Source: Flavobacteriales bacterium
GTDB lineage: Bacteria > Bacteroidota > Bacteroidia > Flavobacteriales_F > PHOS-HE28
Length of the DNA: 64,000 nt
Assembly (NCBI GenBank): GCA_016700415.1
Contig: CP065018.1
Location: forward strand, 2,796,001-2,860,000
Direction: 5' to 3'
Part shown: positions 18,001-24,869 of the stretch, in pieces
Layout: each line of letters opens with the position of its first letter
Numbering within the stretch: position 1 is the stretch's first letter
Position numbers and translations under genes: made by a program
Notes under the pieces: generated by a model
What the model saw: the letters and a program-made list of their open reading frames with translations, nothing else
The model's database searches: none
Told to the model about the DNA's origin: nothing

Positions 18001-18051
18001 GCGCGACCGGGCACGTGCTGATACCGGGCTTCCCGTGCCTGCCACCGTCAA
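14995..18051 (-). CDS. Reg_prop/Y_Y_Y sensor histidine kinase, LytS type
   Basis: A 1018-aa membrane sensor. A signal/anchor (FLLAVALCFPAPSLLAQQ) leads into a periplasmic two-component regulator propeller of repeated WxGTxxGxxRFDG-type blades (for example GYLWFGTLGGASRFDG, TIWVGTYGDGLFGL), roughly residues 40-620. Then come a Y_Y_Y domain (FQYRLIGFDNDRLPP), one transmembrane helix near residue 750, and a His_kinase (LytS/YehU) domain with the phospho-acceptor in NRHFIFNALNSIQ near residue 800. The ATP-binding N box (VENSIWHGI) and the glycine box DDGIGID follow. The kinase start overlaps the stop of the LytTR regulator gene by 4 bp, so the two are co-translated partners. Confidence 0.93.
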   Translation of the reverse strand: MTVAGTGSPVSARARSRRRAGFLLAVALCFPAPSLLAQQFGFTQFAPRNGLAQSQVRCMAQDRSGYLWFGTLGGASRFDGEDFINFGLRDGLPDPQVNALLGASDGTVWLGCGSFLVHFDGHAMHTVPLPKSASDARILALAEGTDGTIYIGSEGAGLLQLQRGLVSVPPHWPKDTASSVRTLLIMHDGSLLAGLRNGLLRGGSKGWTPVKLPISSSISALALGKDGTIWVGTYGDGLFGLQKDGTPVEYNEANGLLQNNVRALLVDRRDRLWAGTKFGVDLLEDGRLRAYTVHQGMPNDNVWCLFEDDGGGLWFGTDGAGVLRYAGESYVTYTVTEGLCSDLVMCALSDKHGDIWLGTYGNGVCRMDGMAQISTLDGLPNNTVWCGLVDRDSSLWFGTSDGLCHIVNGIVIPLEPFQALTGQRVLSLFRAPTGDLWCGTRDGVSMLHPDGSVEQHGEMHGTALRGVRSIRSTTSGTIWLATDLGAVRIEGDSARCFTTADGMSHNNVFCLSPDAKGRLWMGTSNGLTCYDKGHFTRIDLGMDFGSNYVDLLLRDESNNLWAGTNNGLFRFNPDSLLADPSAKEHVTEEEGLRGLECNLNAGYLDARGRLYFGTNAGLVVHDPVRKPLRASTAPPITHITAITSFLEPIAGSDSIGIGSGPKAPLQVGYRKNHLTFTYTAIALANGQHVRFQYRLIGFDNDRLPPTEARFASYSNLPQGAYTFEVRAADSQGRWGPAASVDFTITPPFWLRWWFFALCAAILAGILLGVMRYRKIRRQRAEKTHNLILRSRMLQFEQQALNANMNRHFIFNALNSIQYSINRQDRTMANKYLTSFAKLIRKNLDASQNDTTTLAEELSRLELYLVLEHMRFKDKFQYSVSIAPEVDTHAVKIPAMMLQPYVENSIWHGILPMARPGRVEITVDRTAEGRTRIRITDDGIGIDHSVGSKNGTERDHISRGIEITKGRADILRKLNLADIRIQGPEQLGGKHGSAGTQVVIELPSPEAAPTGPDRLRSGT

Positions 18052-18806
18052 AAAGTATTGATCATCGCCAAGAGGTCCGGCAAGCGGCGGCGGCTCACCG
18101 GCACCAGCGCACCGTTGTCCAGCACGGCCATGTTGCCTTCACTGCGGCTGAAGCTCCGCAGATGCTCCAGGTTGATGATGTAGGATTTGTGGACGCGGAA
18201 GAATTTCTTGGGGTCGAGGTTGGTCTCGAACACGCGGATGTGCTTGCTGCTGATGGTGCGCTTCCCGTCGCGGACATGCACCACGGTGTAGCTGTCACTG
18301 GCTTCCAGATAGAGGATGTCCTCGTGGCGCAACAGTACCAGCCCGTCGCGGCTGGGCACGGCCACACGGGTGCTCAGCGGCGATGCCGGATCGTTCATCA
18401 GGGCATGTAAGCCTTCGCTGCGCCGTTTGGTCTCACCAGGGTCGCCCACCGTGCGCTCCAGCTTGCCCACGGCCCGGTCCAGTTCTTCCGGGTCGATCGG
18501 CTTCTCCAGATAGTCCAAGGCATTTTCCTTGAAGGCACGCAGGGCGAACTCGTCGTAGGCCGTGGTGAAGACCACAGGGAGATGGGGTTCCGGAAGGGAG
18601 CGCAGCAGCGAAAAGCCGTCCTCGCCGGGCATCTTGATGTCAAGGAAAAGCGCCTGCGGGTCCATCGTTCCGATCAGTTTCCGGGCCTCATCGGCCGTGG
18701 CCGCCATGCCCACCACTTCCACGTTCGGACATTGCTCTTCAAGCATCAGCTGAAGGTTATGGCGGGCATCCGCCTCATCGTCCACTATCAGTGCGCGTAT
18801 GGCCAT
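18048..18806 (-). CDS. LytTR-family response regulator
   Basis: A 252-aa regulator. The N-terminal receiver domain has the acidic pair in LIVDDEADAR, the phospho-acceptor Asp in ALFLDIKMPGEDGF (about residue 55), the conserved Thr/Ala in VVFTTAYDEFAL and the Lys in DYLEKPIDPEEL. The C-terminal LytTR DNA-binding domain spans about 145-250 (ILYLEASDSYTVVHV, FFRVHKSYIINL). It is upstream of and overlapping the sensor kinase gene, so the pair is transcribed regulator first. The ATG at 18806 (MAIRALIVDDE) is chosen, since the 84 extra codons of the long frame are not domain sequence. Targets unknown. Confidence 0.93.
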   Translation of the reverse strand: MAIRALIVDDEADARHNLQLMLEEQCPNVEVVGMAATADEARKLIGTMDPQALFLDIKMPGEDGFSLLRSLPEPHLPVVFTTAYDEFALRAFKENALDYLEKPIDPEELDRAVGKLERTVGDPGETKRRSEGLHALMNDPASPLSTRVAVPSRDGLVLLRHEDILYLEASDSYTVVHVRDGKRTISSKHIRVFETNLDPKKFFRVHKSYIINLEHLRSFSRSEGNMAVLDNGALVPVSRRRLPDLLAMINTF

Positions 18807-19243
18807 GGTGTCGGAATTGTCCGGAAAGTAGGACAAGGTAGGGAGGCCGGGACATGCGAAGCCATGAACGGTCGTTCCTGGCCAAGGCGCGGAAGAGGTT
18901 GTCCATTGCTTGAATGATTGCGAGGAATGGGGTATTTCCCGCTCGCGCCTTGGGATCCACCGTTGCTCGTTGTGAGCATATGGACGCACTGAGATCGCGA
19001 TAGTTTCGTGCAGGACCAACACCTCCGTTACCATGAAAAACTCATACTCCATCCTCACGATCGGCGCTCCCTACTGGATCTTCAACGACTTGGGGAACTA
19101 GACCGGCGCTCCAAGAGTTGGCGACATTCCGGGCCTGCCTCCCGCAGGGACGGCCTGCCCCGGAATCCCGGAAGGACTTCCCGTAACCGCGTTTTCGGAA
19201 CATTTGGCCGCTCAGGGCGTAACAAGCCCCGAAACCATTTGCC
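18807..19243. other. Intergenic region upstream of the LytTR regulator
   Basis: No large gene. It contains a 22-codon ORF (19033-19101) and, at about 19129-19170, a GC-rich inverted segment ATTCCGGG...CCCCGGAAT enclosing CCTGCCTCCCGCAGGGACGG, a degenerate member of the palindromic family seen at the tRNA-Leu locus. Confidence 0.45.
19033..19101 (+). CDS. Possible 22-aa peptide
   Basis: ATG-initiated ORF of 22 codons (MKNSYSILTIGAPYWIFNDL...). It has a basic start and a hydrophobic middle. It stands 140 bp ahead of the 86-aa ORF and diverges from the LytTR operon. A TAGTTTCG sequence about 30 bp upstream resembles a -7 box. It may be a real small peptide or the remnant of a longer gene. No homologue is recognised and confidence is low. 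Confidence 0.25.
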   Translation: MKNSYSILTIGAPYWIFNDLGN

Positions 19244-19504
19244 ATGAAAACGGGACCAGAAACGGAACTGAAGATCCGCATCGACCAGATCGAGCGGCTC
19301 TTGATGTTCGACTACGAACCGGGTACCGCGGACGCGCTCTTCGATATCTGCACCAGTGACGGACATATCCTGAAGACCGGCGATGTGATAGGCCCGGTTA
19401 CTGAGGTCCGACTCACCGACGTGCATGACAACGAGCTGGTGCTCATGGTGCTCGACGGCGACCGTTCCGTGGTGCGCCCGATCCACTTGAACAAGGCGGT
19501 TTGA
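19244..19504 (+). CDS. Hypothetical protein, 86 aa
   Basis: An 86-aa acidic soluble protein (MKTGPETELKIRIDQIERLL...). It alternates short beta segments (GDVIGPVTEVRLTDV, ELVLMVLDGDRSVV) after one N-terminal helix. No signal peptide, cysteines or metal motif. Codon use resembles the neighbours. It lies divergent from the LytTR/LytS pair, which is weak evidence for a regulatory link. I do not recognise the family. Confidence 0.55.
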   Translation: MKTGPETELKIRIDQIERLLMFDYEPGTADALFDICTSDGHILKTGDVIGPVTEVRLTDVHDNELVLMVLDGDRSVVRPIHLNKAV

Positions 19505-20088
19505 TGCGCAGTTGCTCAGGCACAACGCCCCGTTTCAGCGGGTTGACGATCGTCTGTACGGCGCTCTCCGAGCAGGCCAATGAAGGCTTGGTACATCGGG
19601 TTGTCACACATACCACGCATCCTGTTGCATTGGAAGTGCGGTATGTACTTCGGCTGAAGGCCGGTGCTGGCGGTTCTTCGAAGGCGAAGGCTTGATCGAT
19701 CGCGATCCTTCCCGACCCGTTCCGTTCCGGCGCTCGGATCGGCGATAACCTCAGAACTCAGCCGAGTACCTGGCTGTTGAACGCCTCAAGCGGACTCCGA
19801 TAATACTGGCTTGCGCCAATCCCCATCTTCGTGCTCGGGGGTCCTCAACGCTTTCCGTCGCTCCGGCCACTCCACACTTGCTTTGACGGACATTTGAAGG
19901 GCCGAGCAAAGGCCACGTGCCTCACCCGAACAACTGCCCCAGCACTTCATCCACTCGTCCCACCGGCACGACTTCGATCCCTCTGCTCTTGGGCAATCCC
20001 CGAACTCGCGCAGGTCTTCCCAGAATAATTTCTGGCGCGGGAGTTAGGCGAGCGTGGCCTTGTGCGAGGTAGGCCGTCCTCCCGTGCC
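19505..20088. other. Intergenic region downstream of radA
   Basis: Apart from the duplicated radA tail at 19916-20000, no gene is convincing. A 63-codon frame at 19504-19695 begins on the stop codon of the 86-aa ORF but has no recognisable domain and an irregular composition, so I leave it uncalled. Confidence 0.4.
19916..20000 (-). pseudogene. Duplicated 3' end of radA
   Basis: An 85-bp segment that matches radA 20083-20167 at 79 of 85 positions, offset by 167 bp. Read on the minus strand it encodes GLPKSRGIEVVPVGRVDEVL and the same LGQLFG-stop ending. Four of the six differences are silent third positions, one is Ile to Val, and one is Ser to Arg. Thus the copy looks like the end of a diverged functional radA rather than a randomly decayed duplicate. 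The sequence on both sides of the match is unrelated to radA. Confidence 0.75.
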
Positions 20089-21423
20089 TCACCCGAACAA
20101 CTGCCCCAGCACCTCATCCACCCGTCCCACCGGCACGATCTCGATCCCGCTGCTTTTGGGCAATCCCTTGGTTCCTTTCGGCACGAAGATCTTCGCGAAG
20201 CCCAACTTGGCGGCTTCTGAGATGCGCTGTTCGGTGCGGGTTACCGGGCGCACTTCGCCGGTAAGGCCCACTTCGCCTGCAAAGCAGCAATCCATGGGCA
20301 CGGGGATGTCAGCATTGCTGCCCAGCACGGCGCAGACCACCGCGAGGTCAATGGCGGGTTCCTCCACGCGGAAGCCGCCAGCGAGGTTGAGGAATACGTC
20401 CTTCTGGCCCAGCCTGAATCCGCAGCGCTTCTCCAGAACCGCCAGCAGCATGTTCATCCGGCGCAGGTCGAAGCCGGTGGCGCTGCGTTGTGGGGTACCG
20501 TAGACGGCGCTGCTCACCAAGGCCTGCACCTCGATCAGGAGAGGCCGCATGCCTTCCAACGTGGCCGCTACGCATACGCCGCTGGGGCGCGGGCCGCGGT
20601 CGCCTAAAAGCACTTGGCTGGGGTCCTCCACGATGGCGAGGCCGCTGCCGCGCATCTCATAGATCCCCAGCTCGTTGGTGCTGCCGAAGCGGTTCTTCAA
20701 CGGGCGCAGCAGCCGGTAGGCATGGTCGCGGTCGCCTTCGAACTGCAGCACACAGTCCACCATGTGTTCCAGCACCTTCGGTCCGGCGATGGCGCCGTCC
20801 TTGGTGATGTGGCCGATCAGCACCATGGGGATGCCAGTGGCCTTGGCGTAGCGCATGAGCTCGCTGGTGCATTCGCGCACTTGGCCCACGCTGCCGGGGC
20901 TTCCGTCCAGCACGGCGGTATGGAGCGTTTGCACGCTGTCCACGATCACCAGGCCGGGTTGCAACTCCTCGATCTGGCGGAAAATGTTCTGGGTATTGGT
21001 CTCGGTGAGAACGAAGCAGTTGGAGCCGTCGGCCTTCTTTCCCAATTCCTCGGAAAGGCGCTCGGCGCGCATCTTCACCTGCTGAGCACTTTCTTCCCCA
21101 CTGATGTACAGCGTGGATAGCTGCGGTGTGCGCAAGGCCGTCTGCAGCATCAACGTGCTTTTGCCGATGCCGGGGTCGCCACCGATGAGGATCAAGGAGC
21201 CGGGTACCACGCCGCCGCCAAGCACGCGGTCCAGTTCACGGTCGCCCAAGGTGATGCGCGGCCCGTCCTCAGCGCTGATATCGGAGATCGCTACCGGGCG
21301 TTGGTCGCGGTTGCGGATGCTGGCCGGTGTTCCGCGCTTTTCCTCCACGCGGTCCCGCACTTCCTCCACCAGCGTGTTCCACTCCTTGCAGGTGCTGCAC
21401 TGGCCAAGCCACTGGGCATGCAC
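20089..21423 (-). CDS. radA: DNA repair protein RadA (Sms)
   Basis: RecA-like ATPase that drives branch migration in recombination repair. From the N-terminus: second zinc-knuckle half CSTCKEW, Walker A GGDPGIGKSTL (near residue 83), the RadA-specific KNRFGS motif, and a C-terminal Lon-like domain ending LGQLFG. The frame opens with a GTG at 21423, but the family-typical first zinc pair (YVCKNCGAV) is encoded in frame immediately upstream, to about 21447. No ATG, GTG or TTG precedes it in that frame. The true start is therefore missing or frameshifted (see findings). It ends a minus-strand run: panC, UPF0104-like, rfaE2, radA. Confidence 0.9.
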   Translation of the reverse strand: MHAQWLGQCSTCKEWNTLVEEVRDRVEEKRGTPASIRNRDQRPVAISDISAEDGPRITLGDRELDRVLGGGVVPGSLILIGGDPGIGKSTLMLQTALRTPQLSTLYISGEESAQQVKMRAERLSEELGKKADGSNCFVLTETNTQNIFRQIEELQPGLVIVDSVQTLHTAVLDGSPGSVGQVRECTSELMRYAKATGIPMVLIGHITKDGAIAGPKVLEHMVDCVLQFEGDRDHAYRLLRPLKNRFGSTNELGIYEMRGSGLAIVEDPSQVLLGDRGPRPSGVCVAATLEGMRPLLIEVQALVSSAVYGTPQRSATGFDLRRMNMLLAVLEKRCGFRLGQKDVFLNLAGGFRVEEPAIDLAVVCAVLGSNADIPVPMDCCFAGEVGLTGEVRPVTRTEQRISEAAKLGFAKIFVPKGTKGLPKSSGIEIVPVGRVDEVLGQLFG

Positions 21424-22001
21424 CGCGCCGCAGTTCTTGCAGACGTACTGCGAGCGGAGTTTAGGCGGTTTGGGTACGGCGAAGGCGAGGCTCGCAGGCC
21501 TTGGGGAGTACTCCCGCCATGGCGGATGCGCTCCACGAGTGAGGTGGTGGAAAGTCCTTCCACCAGCGGCAGGGAAAGCACCTCGCCGCCGTATTTCGTC
21601 ACGTATTCGCCACCGACGATCTTGTCCACGGTCCAGTCACCCCCTTTCACCAGTACGTCGGGGTGTACGGCTTGGATCAATTCCATCGGTGTGTCCTGGT
21701 CGAAGATCACTACGGCATCCACACAGCGCAGGGCGGCGAGCACATGGGCGCGATCGTCCTCCGTGTTCAAGGGGCGGTCCTCGCCTTTGCCCAAGCGCTT
21801 CACACTGGCATCGCTGTTGAGGCCCACGATCAGCCGGTGCCCCTGTGCTGCGGCCTGTTCCAAGTAGGTGATGTGGCCGCGGTGCAGGATGTCGAACACG
21901 CCGTTGGTGAAGACGATGCGGTCGCTTTTCAGGCGCCACACGTGGGCCATGCGTTGCACGTTCACGAGGTCCATGATGCGGGAAGCGGGCGGGTTCGTCA
22001 T
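21291..22001 (-). CDS. rfaE2: D-glycero-beta-D-manno-heptose 1-phosphate adenylyltransferase (RfaE2-like)
   Basis: A nucleotidyltransferase activating heptose-1-phosphate for lipopolysaccharide core synthesis. Signatures: VFTNGVFDILHRGHITYL with the HxGH-type nucleotide site (about residues 29-46), GLNSDASVKRLGKG, DVLVKGGDW and the C-terminal LVEGLSTTSLVERI. The family normally ends about there (roughly 160 aa). Here the frame has no stop and continues another 75 codons across the start of radA in a different frame, so the C-terminal part is probably not native. The start overlaps the stop of the upstream UPF0104-like gene (ATGA). Confidence 0.88.
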   Translation of the reverse strand: MTNPPASRIMDLVNVQRMAHVWRLKSDRIVFTNGVFDILHRGHITYLEQAAAQGHRLIVGLNSDASVKRLGKGEDRPLNTEDDRAHVLAALRCVDAVVIFDQDTPMELIQAVHPDVLVKGGDWTVDKIVGGEYVTKYGGEVLSLPLVEGLSTTSLVERIRHGGSTPQGLRASPSPYPNRLNSARSTSARTAARCMPSGLASAAPARSGTRWWRKCGTAWRKSAEHRPASATATNAR

Positions 22002-23017
22002 TTGGCTGCGGGCCTTTTGATGGCCAATAAAAGTAGGGACAGTCCGCCGAGCACGATCAGCATCAGCGTTTGGGCCACCCAGAGCAGCCAGCCCATAGCG
22101 AGTGCCTCGGGACGGATGTAGCCGCCGCCCACCGGAGGCAACATGTAGATGCTGACGATGAGCGCCACGAAGGCCGGGTACACCCCGATGCCGCCCTGCA
22201 CCAGCACGATGCCCACGGCACCGGCCACGAAGCCGGCGAGGATGCCGGCCATGGGCACGTCCACCGTTTCCGGAAGGGCGTAGAAGCCCAGCTTGAACAT
22301 ACCGACGTAGGCGGCCCAGATGATCAAGGTGTGCAGCAGGAAGCCGACGCGGTCCTTGGTGCGGAACACGGCGCGCAGGCCTTGGCTGAAGCCGCGCAAC
22401 AGCTCGCGCACTTTATAGCGCAGCGTGGGCCGAGTGGCTATGAGATAGACCGCGACGATGGCGATGGCGGCAAGCCCCGCCATGATCCACGGTCCCCAGG
22501 CAATGCCACCCTCTTGCGCAGGCCCCTGCGATTCGCGGAAGGCCGCGATGCGGCTCTTGAACAGGTCCAGTTTTTCGAGCTGGAGCAGCAGGGTGACCCC
22601 GGCGATCCCCAAGAGCATCAACATGTCCACGGCGCGTTCGGCCAGGATGGTACCGAAGCCCTTTTCGAAAGGCACCTTCTCCGTGCGGTAAAGAGAGACG
22701 GCGCGGCTGGCCTCGCCCGCGCGGGGCAGGAAGAGGTTCATGAAGTAGCCGATCATCACCGCGTGGTAGCAGTTCCAAAACCCGGGGCGGTAGCCCATCG
22801 GCTCCAGTATGTAACGCCAGCGCCATGCCCGGCTGATATGGGAGAGCCAACCCACGAAGCTTGCCAAGATCAACCAGCGTAGATCAGCCTGCCGGAATGC
22901 CTCGAACAATTCCTCCCGCTGCTTAGGTTCCAAGGCATCGTAGAAGTAGAACACCAGCCATACGCCGATGGCCAGTGGCAGGCCCACTTTCAATATGGCG
23001 ATCACTGTCCGCTTCAC
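21998..23017 (-). CDS. Lysylphosphatidylglycerol synthase TM-domain family protein (UPF0104/YbhN-like)
   Basis: A 339-aa polytopic membrane protein with about eight hydrophobic helices. The conserved segments are SFVGWLSHISRAWRWRYIL, the MIGYFMNLFLPRAGEASRAV motif near residue 90, and the LAERAVDMLMLL helix, followed by a C-terminal Gly-rich helix pair (GIVLVQGGIGVYPAFVALIV). These are features of the flippase-like domain of the MprF/UPF0104 superfamily. The lysyl-transferase domain is absent, so it may transport a lipid or isoprenoid. In related genomes it sits between pantothenate genes and radA, as it roughly does here. Confidence 0.85.
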   Translation of the reverse strand: MKRTVIAILKVGLPLAIGVWLVFYFYDALEPKQREELFEAFRQADLRWLILASFVGWLSHISRAWRWRYILEPMGYRPGFWNCYHAVMIGYFMNLFLPRAGEASRAVSLYRTEKVPFEKGFGTILAERAVDMLMLLGIAGVTLLLQLEKLDLFKSRIAAFRESQGPAQEGGIAWGPWIMAGLAAIAIVAVYLIATRPTLRYKVRELLRGFSQGLRAVFRTKDRVGFLLHTLIIWAAYVGMFKLGFYALPETVDVPMAGILAGFVAGAVGIVLVQGGIGVYPAFVALIVSIYMLPPVGGGYIRPEALAMGWLLWVAQTLMLIVLGGLSLLLLAIKRPAAK

Positions 23018-23101
23018 CGGTGCAGCGTGTTGTTGCGTTCGCCTGGAATGCTATCGACAGTGTTGAAGTTGCAGGCTTTCTCCAAGGGCATGTGGGCAAA
23101 G

Positions 23102-23947
23102 TTATCGGCGCAGGGTAATGTTGTCGATCAAGCGCACGGGGCCTACTTGGGCGGCGATGAGCGCTGCGGCTTCGGATACTTCGTCCCAGCTCGTCAAGGG
23201 CTGAAGCGTGTCCGGATGTGCGACCTGGAGGTAGTCCAGCTGGACCGATGGTCGCTCGGCCAGCACGTGCAGGCCGGCCTGGAGCGCTTCTGCGACCGGT
23301 AGCTTGAATGCTGCATCTTGCACCGCACGAAGCACACTGTACAGAACGGGTGCCATTTCACGCTCTTCCGCGGAAAGCCGTTGGTTCCTCGAGCTCAGGG
23401 CGAGGCCATCCTCCGCCCGCACGATCGGATGGCCGATGATCTCCACGGGCCAGCGAAGACGGTCCGTGACATGATGGATCACTGCTAATTGCTGCCGGTC
23501 CTTTTCGCCGAAGAGGGCCAGGTCCGGGCGCACATAATGGAACAGGCGTTCCACCACGTTCACAACGCCTTGGAAATGCCCCGGCCGTGATGCGCCTTCC
23601 AAGATCCCGTCCAAGCCGTTCAGGTCGTATTCCACGGGCTTGAAGTCATGGAACAGCTCCTCGGCCACGGGCGAGAATACCATGTCGCAGCCCACCTCCC
23701 CGAGCATGCGCCGGTCCTCCTCGGGATGCCGCGGATACCGTTCGAGGTCCTTCTTGTCGTTGAATTGGAGCGGGTTCACGAAGATGCTGGCCACCACGGT
23801 GTCGGCGTGCTCGCGGGCATGGCGCACGAGGGCGAGGTGGCCTTCGTGCAGCGCGCCCATGGTGGGGACGAAGGCGATACGCCGGGCATTCCGGCGTTGG
23901 GACGCCGACCAAAGAGCAGCCTGTGCGGGGTGGGTGGTGAGTTCCAA
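23102..23947 (-). CDS. panC: Pantoate--beta-alanine ligase
   Basis: A 281-aa cytoplasmic ligase forming pantothenate from pantoate, beta-alanine and ATP. Motifs are FVPTMGALHEGHLALV (HxGH nucleotide site), SIFVNPLQFN, the FGEKDRQQLAVI loop, VRAEDGLALSSRNQRL and a C-terminal RLIDNITL. Length is normal. It is transcribed divergently from the glycogen-synthase-like gene, an arrangement common in Bacteroidota. The 84-bp gap to the next gene is where panD is often found in relatives; no panD is present. Confidence 0.96.
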   Translation of the reverse strand: MELTTHPAQAALWSASQRRNARRIAFVPTMGALHEGHLALVRHAREHADTVVASIFVNPLQFNDKKDLERYPRHPEEDRRMLGEVGCDMVFSPVAEELFHDFKPVEYDLNGLDGILEGASRPGHFQGVVNVVERLFHYVRPDLALFGEKDRQQLAVIHHVTDRLRWPVEIIGHPIVRAEDGLALSSRNQRLSAEEREMAPVLYSVLRAVQDAAFKLPVAEALQAGLHVLAERPSVQLDYLQVAHPDTLQPLTSWDEVSEAAALIAAQVGPVRLIDNITLRR

Positions 23948-23983
23948 AAGCGCCGGTACAAGGGGGCCAAACTACGGTCGAGC

Positions 23984-24014
23984 TTGAATATCGGGGAATT
24001 TGTCTATACTTTTG
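23984..24014 (+). promoter_or_regulatory. Promoter of the glycogen-synthase-like gene
   Basis: TTG at 23984-23986 and TACTTTTG at 24007-24014 are spaced by 20 nt, a good Bacteroidota -33/-7 pair. Transcription would begin about 20 nt before the ATG at 24041. Confidence 0.65.
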
Positions 24015-24040
24015 TGGTCCCAATCCCCAGAACCTTACAG

Positions 24041-24865
24041 ATGAGTTTGAAGAACGCGAAGGTCCTCACCATATCCCAAAACATCCACCCCTTTACGGAT
24101 GGTTCAGGTATGGCGAAGGCCACCCGGCAGTTGCCCCAGGGCATTTTGGAGAAAGGCAACGAGATCCGGGTGTTCATGCCGAAATTCGGCTCCATCAATG
24201 AGCGTAGGCACCAATTGCACGAGGTGATCCGGCTCAGCGGGATGAACCTGATCATCAACGATACGGACCACGCCTTGCTGATCAAGGTGGCCAGCGTGCC
24301 CAGTGCGCGCATGCAGGTCTACTTCATTGACAACGAGGAGTATTTCAAGCGGAAAGCCACCATCGAGGACGATGACGAGGTCTTCTTCCCGGACAATGAC
24401 GAGCGCGCGCTCTTCTTCTGCCGCGGGGTGCTGGAGACCGTGCGCAAGCTCGGCTGGCGGCCGGACATCATCCATTGCCACGGCTGGATGACCGCGTTCA
24501 TTCCCTTGTACGTCCGCCACTTCTTCAATGACGATCCGCACTTCGAGGATGCCAAGATCGTGTTCAGCGCTTACGACGACAAGCCGGAGGCCTTGGACAA
24601 GGAGCTTCCCAAGAAGTTGGCCATGGAAGGCTTCGACAAGACCCTGCTCAAGGGCTTGGGCAAGTGTACCACGGACGACCTGCTCAAGTTCGCCATGGGC
24701 ATGAGCGATGCCTTGGTGAAGGGCAGCCCCAAGCTCAGCCGCTCCATGGATACGGCCATCAAGGCCATGGACAAGCCCCTGCTCACTTATTCCAAGGATG
24801 CGGATGAGCGCTTGGACGCCCACTTGGAGTTCTACCAGAGTGTGATGGAGGAAGCGCTCGTCTGA
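24041..24865 (+). CDS. Glycogen/starch synthase N-terminal-like protein (GT5 catalytic domain only)
   Basis: A 274-aa protein with the starch-synthase catalytic domain (HPFTDGSGMAKATRQLPQG, IRVFMPKFGSINERRHQLHE, PDIIHCHGWMTAFIPLYVRH). It lacks the second GT-B Rossmann domain that would hold ADP-glucose, so it is unlikely to be a normal glycogen synthase. This short form next to panC is a recurrent Bacteroidota gene of uncertain role. The usual KxGG donor motif appears altered: the N-terminus shows GSGMAKATR. The ATG at 24041 follows a good promoter. It is followed 4 bp later by the DUF4270 gene, so the two are probably co-transcribed. Confidence 0.8.
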   Translation: MSLKNAKVLTISQNIHPFTDGSGMAKATRQLPQGILEKGNEIRVFMPKFGSINERRHQLHEVIRLSGMNLIINDTDHALLIKVASVPSARMQVYFIDNEEYFKRKATIEDDDEVFFPDNDERALFFCRGVLETVRKLGWRPDIIHCHGWMTAFIPLYVRHFFNDDPHFEDAKIVFSAYDDKPEALDKELPKKLAMEGFDKTLLKGLGKCTTDDLLKFAMGMSDALVKGSPKLSRSMDTAIKAMDKPLLTYSKDADERLDAHLEFYQSVMEEALV

Positions 24866-24869
24866 TATT

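Noticed and set aside
19504..19695. 63-codon ORF after the 86-aa gene
   Set aside because: It starts on the stop codon of the previous gene but has irregular composition and no domain.
23018..23101. Missing panD between panC and the UPF0104-like gene
   Set aside because: The gap is too short to have held it and panD may be elsewhere; absence in a window is not evidence of loss.
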